Positions 10,946 through 23,083 of a DNA stretch of 64,000 nucleotides are shown here, piece after piece (position 1 is the stretch's first letter; every line of letters starts with the position of its first letter). The notes under the pieces were generated by a model that saw nothing but the letters and a program-made list of their open reading frames with translations, ran no database searches and was not told the origin of the DNA. Source of the DNA: Callipepla californica brunnescens (Eukaryota > Chordata > Aves > Galliformes > Odontophoridae); the NCBI GenBank assembly GCA_023055505.1, contig JALIRH010000050.1, forward strand, positions 806,001-870,000, written 5' to 3'. Both the position numbers and the translations under genes were made by a program.

Positions 10946-10981
<36 letters not shown>
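10946..10981. repeat. 36-bp poly(A) run
   Basis: An uninterrupted run of 36 A. There is no recognisable retrotransposon upstream of it. CR1 does not end in poly(A), so this is more likely a simple homopolymer than a retroposon tail. Confidence 0.95.
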
Positions 10982-10983
<2 letters not shown>

Positions 10984-13900
10984 GTACTTATTTTCTTTTG
11001 CATCCTTGTTAAAAGTAAACAATGCTTTATCTTTACACTGGGCCACATATGGATGTGAATGGAAAAATATACCAAGCAGTTTAATAAGAGACGGTGCTGG
11101 AAACATCACCTTAGTGTTTATTTCTCTACTGCAAATTGCAAAATGTGGATAAGCAAGAACTAAATGGGATCCAATTCTATTTCCTACATTGCAGGGAAGT
11201 TCTCAGGCAGCATAAGATAAATTAGTTCAGTCACAGGTCATCTTTAATGTTTATAGAGCACTTGCCTTGTGAATGATCCCAGAGTGAGTCATGAACGTTA
11301 CAAACTAATTACACTAACATTACATAGCAGCTTGAACTTGCCAAAAATACAAAGAAAAGAAATTTAGTATGCAAATGATGAAGTGAAAATTCTCAGCTAA
11401 ATAAGATTTTTACTTTCAGGGACTAAAAAATTACTTCACAAAAATGTAACTGACCCAAATGTGCTTGTCACTAGATAAAACCCTTAAACTTCTGCTGTTC
11501 TTTTAACAGCTCTGTTATTTATGATTGTTGGCCAAGATTTTTCTTTTTCTTTTTTTACAGAGAGTTCTCTTTCCACTGTTTTATCATTCAGACTTTATCA
11601 TGTAATCTGAAGAACTGTCTGCATAAATGACTTTATAGGATAAAGAGTGTCACATAGAAGCACCAGAAAACATTAACTGACCAGGGATGGGAAAGGCATG
11701 CTTCATGAAAGAAAAACAAGGTGCATGTAATAAAAATCTTTTCTTGTTTTTTTCCCTTCTGCTGCTCTCCAAATAACATAAGTTCTGTAGAAGTCTAAGA
11801 AATCTACTGCCTCTTTTTTACATGCTGTAAAAAAAAAAAAAAGAAAAACAAACAAACAAAAAAACCCAACACATTGTCTGACTTTCTGTGGTGTGCTTGA
11901 TATGTCTCAAGCACTTGCAGTACAAAGCCACCACCATGACAACCAAATGAAGGCTGATATCAGCAAGTATGATATCCTGTCTCCTAATTAGATTACTCCC
12001 TGAAAAAAAAAAAAAAAATGACTTACCCTTCCCACAAGAAAGTTTTAGCTACAAACTTACTTTTGACAAACTCCTTTTTGTAACCTTGGGATGGTGCAGT
12101 GCACCTGCAAAACAAGCAGGCACAAAAGAATACTTCAGAAGGGACCCAGGTGACTGTCTTGGTGGTCATTGTTGCTGTTTTCTGATTTGAGACTATGACC
12201 TCCTCATCCCTTCTACAGCATTTCAGACCAACGCTGGAATTCATTAAGACAGACCTTCGGAACAGACTTGTGATCAATCCTTTCCCTGTTCATTTTCTCC
12301 ATTTTCCTTAGTTTGCTCTTTTCATTGTTCTTCTCTCATAATAATTAAGTAATTGCAAGAAATATTTTGATTTCTTAAAAGCCGTATCTCTCATAAAGTT
12401 GTTTATTTTTGGTTCCTTAAGGTCACACAGTTTAGCCACACAGTTTAACATAGATTCTAAGCATTAGAGTGCCAGTACTTTTGGGATAATTGTATATATA
12501 GATTCTCATTAAAACTGATGATTGTGTGTGGACCTCAGCATATTGTTTTACCTTAATCCAACCAGAGATCAAACCTTGAAATCCAAACCAGAAATCAACC
12601 ATGAAATCAAACCTGGTCCCAATTTTCCCTCCCTTTATGGACAGGATGTGACACTTGACTAGGAAACTCAGCCGTGAAAATGAAAGCCACATTCTTGTAA
12701 CTTACCCACTTTCCTGAGGGTAAGTGGTTCAGTCTTTGTACTTTCATCCACTGACCAGAAAAGCAGACAAGTGATCAATAAAGTCAATGAGTTTTCCTTA
12801 CAAAAATTATGCATACTGCACCTTTATGTCCAGCTGTACCTTCTCTTTTTTACCATACCCTTAGTAAAACTCTCATAAAAAGCCTTTGTAGAGCATCACT
12901 TCAAGATATAATTTCATTCAAACCATAATTTCATTCAAACCCCTTGTTTCCATTTCCCATTCACCACTTTCTCTGTCTCCCTTCACAAGAGACACATTTT
13001 GAGAATGCATAGCTGGAACACAAGCCTTCTACTGGACAACAGAATCAACCTGTGACTGTTTCAGGAAAAGAGGGTGCCTGGTTTTGTTTTTAGAAAAGTT
13101 CCCTAACATAACCAAATGGATCAGTTATAACCACTCAAGAAAACTTTCAGGAACTACAAAGTAATCACCTCTACACTATAAAACCTCACACTATAACATT
13201 CTCAAATTGTGCACTTTACGTTGTGGATGATTTAGCACAAGTCAGTACTTGAGTAACTTTGCCTCTTCTATTACAGTTATCTTGGTTTCAAAAACCAACG
13301 CAAACCAACAAAGTCTCTGTGCTCTCAGAGTTAGCACTCAAAGCCCAAACAAAAATATAACTGCTCTTTAAGATTTCCATTTCAACTTCTTTATTCAGCT
13401 TCACTCCTACATTGTCACTGCTGCATTTCAGTGAAATCCAGAAAATATTACCTGCTACAGGACGGACTCTTCTCCAAGTGCAGCATTGTTTTAATAATAT
13501 TAAAATTAGAAATATTCAAATTCTAAAGAAGATCTCATACTAATGTCAAATGACTTAAAATATACCTTGCTCACTAATAAATTCAAAACAACTCTGGATA
13601 TTACAGCTATTTGACTTCCTGGTTTTTCTAAGTTTCTAAAAGAATAGTAATAAAAATGTTTCATTTTCATAGGAAGAGCATATTCTGCTAGCATCACTCA
13701 GAAGAGGAAACATTGTTCAATTAATATGGTGAACAGATTTGGAGAAGGTATTTACCCAAAATATTCAACAGTTATATTACACAGCAATTCAACATTTTTA
13801 GGTTTTCAAAAATATTCACTTGAACAACATGTTCATCCTGTGCTAGTTCAGATCATTTTTTCCCACAGATTCAGATGCAGAACTTCCTTTAAAGTAAAAA

Positions 13901-16900
13901 AAAAAAACAAAAAACCAAAAAACAACAACCAAGCAATAATATCTGTATCCTCAATCTAAATGGAATTACTTCATCACAAACAGTCCATAAGGAGGGGGAA
14001 AGAGTGACCAGAGCCTAATCTGAGGATAGAACAACAGTGCTCTGAAAGCTATCTGAAGAGAACATTATCTTGTTACTCCTACAGCACAAAAATAAAGCAA
14101 TCCAAAGGCAACATGTACATTATAGAGCAATATGAATGGCAAAACAGAGTGTTGGTGGAAGAACAGCACGCCAAGAAACAAATTTCTACTGATTAAGAAA
14201 AACAGATAACCATCAAAAGCAAAGGAAATGATGTCAAAACAGTAGCTAAGTTCTGTAGACAACAGCAGCACTCTTAAAATAAGTTTTGGTCATCACATAT
14301 CTAAAGCTTCCCCTCTGAAATACTCATGAAGCTCCTCATCCTACCAGAACTATTTCCAGCCTTCATGCTGCCATCCTCAGAGAAAAACAACAAAGTTGGA
14401 ATCAGCAGTTACACTAGAGCAGATTTCAAGAGGGGAACCCTTAGAGCCAACTTGAGCTCAAGTACATAGTTTCTCCACTTCCTCAAATACCTATGGAAAA
14501 GAAAATTGCTGACATGCTCTATTAAAGAATTCTGAAAAAACAGACACTTTTAATGAAAATAAATATGCAAGCACTTATGAAATAAATTTAGGAAGATGTG
14601 AAAGTTAAGTTCCAAAATATATAAAATGGTAATCTTTGTTCAAGTCATCAAATACTAAACAGAACTGCGCATGCTGTGTTTGCATTTCTTACCATTCTTA
14701 GATAATTTGAGGGCATAATCCAAAGTGTTCCTGAATATTTTGTTCTATGGTTTCTTTTTCCCACTGAAAATATACTCTCACTAGTTTTAAGCCACTCTCT
14801 TTTTCCTAATCTATTTTTCTTCACTTAAAATAATAATTAAGAAACCTTATTGCTCTTCAATGATTAATAAGAAGTTAAAAGCATTCTTTAAATTACCAAA
14901 ACTTTGATACAAAAGTTAAACAAAAGACCATAAAAAGACATTCAACAATAGTTACTCAAGATATTTCCTTAGACAGACATCCAGAGTTTAAGGGGCCTAT
15001 TAACATTCCGGTTGAAATAGAGGAAAAGTAGTAGACAGAAAAGAAAGAGGAAGCGCTCCGTATTTACACTGGCATCTAAATCTAATTTGGTTCAAATGTA
15101 ATTACTTGAAAAAGGAATTACTGTGTAAAACAGTTAAAGTAAGAAAAACAATAGTTTAAGAAGAAAAAAGGGGACATCATGGTGACTGTTAACAGTGCTA
15201 AGGGTTACCTTACCTAGATCCTAACAGCTGGAATTGATATGAGGCCATCAGAAGTTAGCAGGGCATATAGTAGGAGAATACTAAGCTGGTGCTAATAACC
15301 TTGAGATTAATTTATTTGTCTTTTAAAACCTATAGAATTGCTTTATAATGCAATCTGGCAGTTTATAGTTCTGAAAGCTTGTTTATCTTTTATCAAGGAC
15401 CCCAAAACAGCCCTATACTGACATTTCTGAAGTATATTAAGATACTTGAGTAAAAAATGAATTTGATCCTAGTTAGACTAATATCTCTTCATTTCTATCT
15501 TTCTAACAACATCAGAAAGAGAAGAGATCTTGAAGCACAATGCAGTAATAGGCAACAAATATAACTTACATCCAGGAATTAAATTGCTAAACTGCTTCAG
15601 GTGCTTTTCTCCAAGCATTTCAGTTTAATAGGGAGGAAATTGGCTAGTTTATCTCTTTAGGGCTTTTTGAATCCAGTTTTCAGAATAGTATTTGAACACC
15701 AGAAGACTAAAATAACATTGATTATACTCTAAATAACTTTGTTCTGAGTTTCCCAAGTATCTCAGAGGATGTTTTTAAGGTTTTATATCTCTGTTGCCCT
15801 AGTTATAGTTTTACTGAGTAAAGCGTGGGCTAGACAGTCATTATCAGAAGTGCAATCTCTATGGTATGAAAAGTTGTGGCACTAACACTTTTCTTGCATA
15901 AACATATTCATTTAATCACCAGCGTAACAGAACATGAATTATAATACTAATGAATTTCATTTTTCTTCAGTAAAGAAACCTTTTACCTTTCCCCCTGAGT
16001 AAGAGTGATGGAAAATAAAATGTGGAAGTTTATATACCAAAATTCTGAAGAAAAAAAAGGGCTCTGAAAATAAGAATGAGCCAGAAGAAAAAATATTTTT
16101 CAAAAGAATTAATTTTAATAATCTAATAAAGTCCGGTGATTTTGAACAAGTCACCTACACAGGTTAGTGAGCTGATAGCTTATTCATACTTATTCAAGAA
16201 CCAATTCATGATTGTAGTTGAAGTCTACCTCTAAAAGGATGGTATAACAGTGCGGCACTGTGCTGCTGCATTCATGGACGTGTGACATGCATGAAACTGT
16301 CAAACCTAATTGTTATGGAGGATAAAAAGCAAAGTTAATAGAAACAACCCTAAAGAAGCTTTGCTGAAGGCTATGATTTCAATACTGCATATAAAAAGAG
16401 CACTATCCAACACCAACATTACACATTTTTCCCTGGAAGAGTTCCCCAGATTTTCTTCTTTTGAATGGCCTAACTTTTCCAAAATTTTCTTAGAGCAGAG
16501 ACCAAATTCACAAAGAACTTACTGGGAAGTGAATTAGTTTAAAGGATAACTTGGAAAAAGGATGCATTTAAGCAAATTAAAGACTAGGATAGGAGGAATT
16601 CTTATTGGGTACTGTAGTGTTTGTTCTCTTCTAATTATGACTGTAAATATGGGAGCATTATGTCTATTAGATTTATAAAAATAAACATCTGTCCAGGACA
16701 AGAAAGAGACATCATAAAATTGATAATTTTGTTTTATGTTATTGTGTTTAGGACATTGCCTTAATAAAATAGAGGCATGGACCTAAAATGTTAAAATATT
16801 AGTACTTATATTAGTAATAACAAAGATTGTCCTCACCTTGGTATGGAAATGCCAAATAAAATGGCCTGTGGAGAATCAACAGTAAGATACATGCACCTTG

Positions 16901-19198
16901 AGAATAATAAAACATACATGTGCTTGATCATCTATTCATATCACTATTATTTCAGATTCTTATCAGTATCTATAAATCCAGGGAGCAATTTGAAAACATA
17001 CCAGCCACACAGCTTATTCATTATTAATCAACATAAAAATCAGCTAAACAGATAACGTTATTTGCTCTCTCTTTTTTAAGCAAGACAAATCTAAGGATAT
17101 TTTAAGAACAGAAGTTTCATGTTGATCAACTTAAACATTAATAAATAGACATAAAAACTCATGCTTCTAGAGCAGTACACAGAACAATAATTATTTCAGC
17201 CTGATACATAACAGTATTTGAAATCTTTGTAACATCCTGCTCACATATGAAGAGTAAAAACAGTCTAGCTGAGACACTCTTTCATGCTTTGGCCGTATGA
17301 AGGTACGTAAGTTGTTTTACAATTTCTTATCCTCTTTTTCTGATACAGATACATTAATTAGAAAGGACAGCATATCTCTTCTTAAAAGCAGTCACATGCT
17401 AATGACCTTCCATTTTCTGCTTTCTTGGGGAACAGAGATTAAAACAATGACAATTCTCTGGCAGTAATATCACAATGCTCCTTGAAAAAATTTAAATTTA
17501 GCTCATCATCAAGGTCAGGAAAAACTGCTGCTGATAAAAGAGAAACCTGAATCCAATAACATTACTGTAATATTTACTTTAACCTTTGTTAATGTCAGAT
17601 GCATAATAATTAAAACCTGTGAGGATCGGGTAATGATGGGTGAGAAAGGCTGCTCATCTTCCTTGATGTCTCTTTGCCTTACTTGTAACAATTTAAAACC
17701 ATAGCATGAGCCACATAAGCCCTGCCTTGTATTTGCGTTGTGGGCAGTATAAAGGTAATGACTCATATTTAGTTTCAGATTCTAATCTGTAAGCATCAGC
17801 AGAGTTCAGTGACTTTTACAACCAGCACTGTAATTAATATTATGTGTTGCTAACCTAGCATCTCCACTGGCCTATCCTATTGGGATCAGTTTTATTCAGG
17901 TAAGAATGAATTGCCTTTCTCAGCAGATGTCAGAAACTTCATCTCTTGCTTTCCTCTCTGTAACCACACATAAATCTAATCAGATTACAAACTCATGTGA
18001 AAATTTTTGACAGAACTCCAACTTTTAAGAGAGTTCTTCTGTAGAAACCTCATTACAAGATCTTAAAGCAATAAAAATACAATCTAAGGTGAAAAGAAGA
18101 CACAGAAATCAGTTCAATTCCAGACTTTCACACACGCTTTTGTGGGGCAGAAGAGGAGCATTGGCAAATAGATTACATAATGCAGTTGCATTTGGGACCT
18201 TCCTCAAATAAGAGAAATAGTGAGAGAAATACAAAGCAATTCACAAAAACAGTACTTCCCATTGACTAATGGAGACCTTTAGGAGATTAACAAATTAACA
18301 GACAACAAAATCATCATCAACTAACAGGGAAGAATTAAACTGTTGTGAAAATGAAGTGACTGATTCTGATAAAATGCACCCAGAAAAACTCTAAAGCAAT
18401 CACACATACATCCTAGGATGTATGCAAAAAGAATCCTCAGCAAACGCTATCTTATTTTCATAGCATTCATAAGATTCCTCAGTGGGCAATGTGTTAGCTA
18501 AAACTACAGTGAAATTCTCCAAAGCATCACCTGACAGAAATGCTGGCTATGTGAGAGAGAAGCAAAATAAGCTATCTTCAAAGAATGAAAAACAGCATAC
18601 ATCTGAATAATTTCAGCAATTTACATGGATCTGGAATTTCTCCTGCTTGACCTGCTGACAGGTGCAAAGCATAAGATATTTTCTGAAATCCAATGGACTA
18701 GCCTAAGAATATGGCCAAGACTATAGAAGCAAATCACAGGCCCTTGTTTAAGAAAACATCTGCAGTGTGCATTCACCTCAGAAAATAGCTGAAGGACACC
18801 ACAGGAAACCATAGTTTCACTGCATCTTTTAAAGAATGCTAAATCAAGCATAGATGCTTTACTCATATTCAGGAAATGTGAAACCTGAGGAAAAAAAAAT
18901 CATAATCAGAGGAATAGAAGCATTTTAGAAAAAGATTCAAAATCAATTTTGTGTTCACTCTAAGATAACAGCAGTAAATATTCAGAGAGAATTATTTATT
19001 TAAGCTTGAAATAAAAAAGAGCTCATAACAAAAGTAGTAGTAGTTTAATCTCAGTAAGACCTGAGTTTAAGCTTCTTACTCTTTATTGCCTGTAGGATTT
19101 CTTTCCCTCTTGCTTTTGTTTTCTCATAAGTTTGTACATTTTATTTTATTTATTTTTTATAGAATTAATAGAATTTCCGCTTACATTCAGGGCACTTG
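10982..19198. other. Long stretch without recognised genes or transposons
   Basis: About 8.2 kb of AT-rich sequence. It holds A-rich tracts at 11829-11867, 12003-12018 and 13896-13935 and a 17-bp tandem duplication at 12908-12941. Open frames of 60-86 codons on both strands show no domain. The part around 17300-17820 is of high complexity, rich in homeodomain-like AATTA/TAATTA words, and could be a conserved non-coding element; sequence alone cannot show this. Confidence 0.5.
12908..12941. repeat. 17-bp tandem duplication
   Basis: ATAATTTCATTCAAACC occurs twice in direct succession without mismatch (12908-12924 and 12925-12941). Confidence 0.95.
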
Positions 19199-19206
19199 TT
19201 AGTCCA
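19199..19206. repeat. Left target-site duplication of the hAT element
   Basis: TTAGTCCA, identical to 20363-20370. An 8-bp duplication is the hallmark of hAT transposition. Confidence 0.85.
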
Positions 19207-19272
19207 TGGCTGCCCAACTTTTTAACTTGTCTGGGCTGCACTGAATGAGGAGGAATTGTCTTGGGCCACATA

Positions 19273-19638
19273 CCATGCTCCAAAAACCTGTACCAACAGA
19301 GGTGAGCCACTGTTGCTGTTGGCACTGCTGCTGTTGCCACTGCTGAAATGCACCACCCACTGCCTCGCTGTGCTCACATCTACTGTTTAGTCTCCATAAA
19401 CCTACAGTGAGGATCACTGAATGCCAATGGGTGCCATTTTTTCCAGACAGAGGAATTCTACTCCACCCTTTTACTTCTTATGCACTTTCATGTCAGATGC
19501 CATCTATCAGACAGCAACAACTCATCATGGGATACTGGAGACAAGGTTCAGCCCTTTTTGCTATACTTTCGACATCTGCCTCTGATGTCATGGGCCAGCG
19601 TAATAAAATAGTATGCATTGATTTCAGAACAGCCCTCA
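19273..19638 (-). mobile_element. Galluhop mariner inside Charlie copy A
   Basis: Minus-strand Galluhop derivative flanked by TA (19271-19272 and 19639-19640). Recognisable plus-strand text includes CTGCTGAAATGCACCACCCA and TGATGTCATGGGCCAGCGTA. After the first 13 bases of terminal repeat (CCATGCTCCAAAA) about 150 bp of the family sequence are missing, so this copy has an extra internal deletion that copy B lacks. Antisense to the plus strand it corresponds to the N-terminal transposase region. Frames are broken. Confidence 0.88.
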
Positions 19639-20026
19639 TAAAATTACATCTGTATTTACAAATATGTATAAAACAAATGCAATAAAACCATACAACTAGT
19701 AGGATACTTGACCTTGTTTTTGTGAACTAATATATCAGTCTGGTTCAATGAATGTGATTTAAATTCTTAGTGAATTCTCAAGGTGTTCATCACAGACCTC
19801 TGATGAAATTTTATTTTCCCTGTGATTCGTCCTTGAAACAGTTGTTCACAAATGTATGCACTGCCAAAAAGTTATGACATGAGTAAGGCATGACTGTAAA
19901 ATGAGGGATGTTTTCCCTGCAGATTTTTTTAGTTGAATATCTAATTGAAGCTCTATACATGACATTTGAAATTTTGCAGGTCACGTACTTATGTTGACTA
20001 GAAATTGAGTCTGAAACATGCTAAAC

Positions 20027-20027
<1 letters not shown>

Positions 20028-20057
<30 letters not shown>
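20028..20057. repeat. (ATT)n microsatellite
   Basis: About ten ATT units within Charlie copy A. The matching place in copy B lacks the expansion, so it arose after this copy inserted. Confidence 0.9.
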
Positions 20058-20362
20058 GCAATCTTGAAGCTTGTTTTCAAATTCTTTTATTGACTAAATA
20101 TTTTTTGCTGTTTACAGGGCTGCATTTAGGCAACGAATCAAAATGTGTACAGTCGTTTGCCATAACTTGAGTTGGCATTGCACTGCATTCTGTGTCCTTG
20201 TTTCAGTTCAGATAGCTATAATTGGTACCAGTGTCCAGTTGGTGCTAAGAAATGGGTGCACACCTGCATCTAAGACCAGGCTGAGCCACTCAGTGAAGGA
20301 CGGGGTGGGCTTTACCATGAGCTGTGTTAGGCCACATGGACTGTTGGTTGGACATACCTGCA

Positions 20363-20370
20363 TTAGTCCA
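20363..20370. repeat. Right target-site duplication of the hAT element
   Basis: TTAGTCCA, exact match to 19199-19206. Confidence 0.85.
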
Positions 20371-21358
20371 TTTTTCCACTGTAACATTGTCCATTTCTCC
20401 TACAATATACTCCATCAAACAAGTGGTGCACCTTGTCCAAGAAATGTAAGCTATGACTGAATTTGACAATCTCTCTGTGATGTAACCCACCTCATCTCTT
20501 CCATCTTCTCCTAAGTACTCACAGATTTCCTAGGCTTAGATTAAGATTAGTATTATTTCTTCATGTATGTTGATTTTGATCTTTCAGTATTCTCATATTA
20601 TTATACAGTCTCTTTATCATGGTGAAATTGTCATAATCTCATTTTTTTATCCATAAATTTCACTCCACGCTAAATGATTTTATTTCCCAAACCTATTTTT
20701 TCCATTTGAAAGTAACCTGAGATCAATTCAAAATGGGTAGATCCCTGTGGAGTCCAGTGAATTCTGTTTTAAGCTGCTTGCTAACCCTAATTCTCTCAAT
20801 TCATCAAACTAACAAAGAAAAAATAAAACAAACAAAACAGGAATATTTCTACTTAGAAGCAGATTAAAAAAAAATCAGCTACATTCAATTACAGAGTTTA
20901 TTGATCCCTGTAAACAGGAATGACCTTCAGATATAACTAGGTGTTTCACATAAAAATAAACAGGAAACATTTTGGTAAAACAATCTCAAAGCATCCAGGT
21001 ATATTTTCTTATGACTTAACTTGACAGACATGGGCAGGACCTATGGCTTCCGCAGGGAACCTAAGATTTGCTTAACAAGCATTCTGCTTTTTCAGTGTGC
21101 ATCTTCTAGATTACTTCTCTGTGTCTCTGAAGGAGAATACGATCAGAAGAAATGTTTGAGGAGAATGTAGTTTAATAACACGTTGCTACCAGTGTTTTAC
21201 TTAATGGACTTTAAAACATTTTGAAAATACTGTTCAAAAATTAAAAATTGTTGCTAACCCAAATTGTGCTTTTCTGTACCAACTTATCTGCAGATCTGGA
21301 AATACCCTGAATTTTGTATTATTCCTTTATACCTAAGCTTTGGATATATGCTGGCCTG

Positions 21359-21416
21359 TTTTTTTTTTTTTTTTGTTTTTGTTTTTTTTTTTTGTTTTTG
21401 TTTTTGTTTGTTTTTG
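21359..21416. repeat. T-rich tract with GTTTT units
   Basis: T runs of 16 and 12 bases separated by G, then (GTTTTT)n and GTTT units. A low-complexity tract, prone to length change. Confidence 0.95.
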
Positions 21417-22140
21417 TGCACTTAAATACTATGAGAGCAACAATGAGAATAATGCATTTTTCACAGTCTTAATTAAAAAGTGAGTTCACCTTCCTCCTCC
21501 GAAAGGCAGATAAAATGACCACCATTAAGAATTCAATATTTCCTTTCCTAGAATGCTAGTATTAGCAATAGTCAGATTTTTAGAAATTAAATGTTTCAAA
21601 GTTTGAGAGCACTGTTCTTAGATGTGCTGAACACAAGCACACAAGCACAATTTTTGTGTGAGCAGTTAGTTATACAGGCCCTTTTTCTGCAAAACACCAC
21701 AGGAGAAGGACATATCCTTTATCTTTCTTACCCTTAAAGACAAGCTTTAGCTTAAGATGCATGCTTGAAGGAGAATAACAGGATCAGAGGAAACTGTCTT
21801 GATCTTCATATCAGTCTTTTTTTATTGGGTAATCATGGTTTGTAACTGCTTACAGTTACATGAAGAAAAGTGGAAATGAAACCACACGCATCCAGCAATA
21901 TTTTAAAAAGCTGATCACTCATTGTCCTAAACTGTTCAGGTATGAATTTACAACGGCAACACTGAAGCTCTTTAAGCTGTTTTCTTTTAGAAGATGAAAA
22001 ACAAAAAGAGCAAAAATGGGCTAAAATTGCCAACTGTGCGTCTGTAAAGTTTAAAGGGATAGCTCTATGAGACAGAAAAAAAGAGGTAACTGGGGAATAC
22101 TCAAAACTCTGACCCCTGTTAACACAAAAAAGGAGGCACG

Positions 22141-22154
22141 GTCACTATGGCAAC
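22141..22154. promoter_or_regulatory. RFX X-box-like motif
   Basis: GTCACTATGGCAAC fits the RFX X-box pattern GTNRCC-N(0-3)-RGYAAC with one mismatch. It sits in a locally less AT-rich patch. One motif match is weak evidence, and no adjacent promoter or exon is visible. Confidence 0.25.
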
Positions 22155-23065
22155 CCTCTTTGATTACAGATGGAAGTAGTTGACATTTCTATCTTTTTTT
22201 CTTCTCTGCATAATCTCCCTATAGGCTAAAGAAGAACTCAGGAAAACACATCTTTTCTGGATGTATAGATTTTTCTTTCAAAATGCATTGCTGAATTTTC
22301 TCCATTGTGCAGCACTGTTACACCAGATTGAAAACATGAGAGGCACCAAATGGCCCCATGGACCTTACATTCAGTAAGGTCACTGAATGCAGAGGGCCTG
22401 CATTCATTTATACTCACTGTGAATTCAGACAATCTCTAGTGTCACTGCAAATCAGAAGATATACCAAATCCCTAAGCTCACATTAATTTCACCCTGTCAT
22501 GCCTTTTAAAAGCCTCCTTTCAGTATGAAATAGGCCATTAATCCTTTATTTTTTTTCCCCTTGCACTTCATAAAAGGGACTCAACTCTACTAAAACAGTT
22601 GATAAACACTTTCCTGTAACATAAACGTGCACAGGGGCCCGTCTCTCTATTCTTTCTTTCTTGGACAGAGTTAAATGCCCTATGAGTTATACCAGCATTA
22701 TCATCGTGAAAATGGGCTTATTGGCTTCTTAGCTGGATTAGGAAGAATGACTTACTTTATATTAGAATCAAGTAGTATTTAATTTATGAACTTATTTGAA
22801 TGCATTCCCATCCAAGAGACTAAGCTTGGCAAATGGCTTTAATTTTCACTGAAAACAGAGGCCCCTGCAATACAGTTATGTTTTTGAACATAGCTGGTTT
22901 AGCACTTGTAGAAGGGCTAATGAACTTCAGTTTCTCTATGTTTAACACGTATACATACCCTGGAAGTAGCATCACTACTCAGTTAAAATTATTCCATATT
23001 ATGCAAGTTAAAGACTGGAAAAAGTGTTTTAAAATACTTTATGAATACAAATGAGTTTTCCCAGG

Positions 23066-23083
23066 AAAAAAAAAAAAAAAAAA
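23066..23083. repeat. 18-bp poly(A) run
   Basis: Uninterrupted A run followed by CAACAA. No retrotransposon is recognisable upstream. Confidence 0.9.

Larger units (their letters stand above)
19207..20362. mobile_element. Non-autonomous hAT/Charlie element carrying a Galluhop (copy A)
   Basis: A complete element of 1156 bp bounded by exact 8-bp duplications (TTAGTCCA). The left end reads TGGCTGCCCAACTTTTTAAC, then TTGTCTTGGGCCACATA. The right end reads GTTAGGCCACATGGACTG and GGTTGGACATACCTGCA. The ends are imperfect inverted repeats containing GCCCAAC at the left and GTTGGAC at the right. It holds no transposase coding. A Galluhop mariner (19273-19638) is inserted at the TA after GGGCCACA. 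The rest (19641-20325) is element-specific and matches copy B at 52775-54555, for example TTGCAGGTCACGTA at 19974-19987. From memory, chicken repeat libraries list such a composite as Charlie-Galluhop. Small frames inside, such as 20143-20460, are chance. Confidence 0.85.

Noticed and set aside
20143..20460. 105-codon plus-strand frame with several cysteines
   Set aside because: It lies across the right end of the Charlie element and its flank, and the matching place in copy B does not keep the frame.
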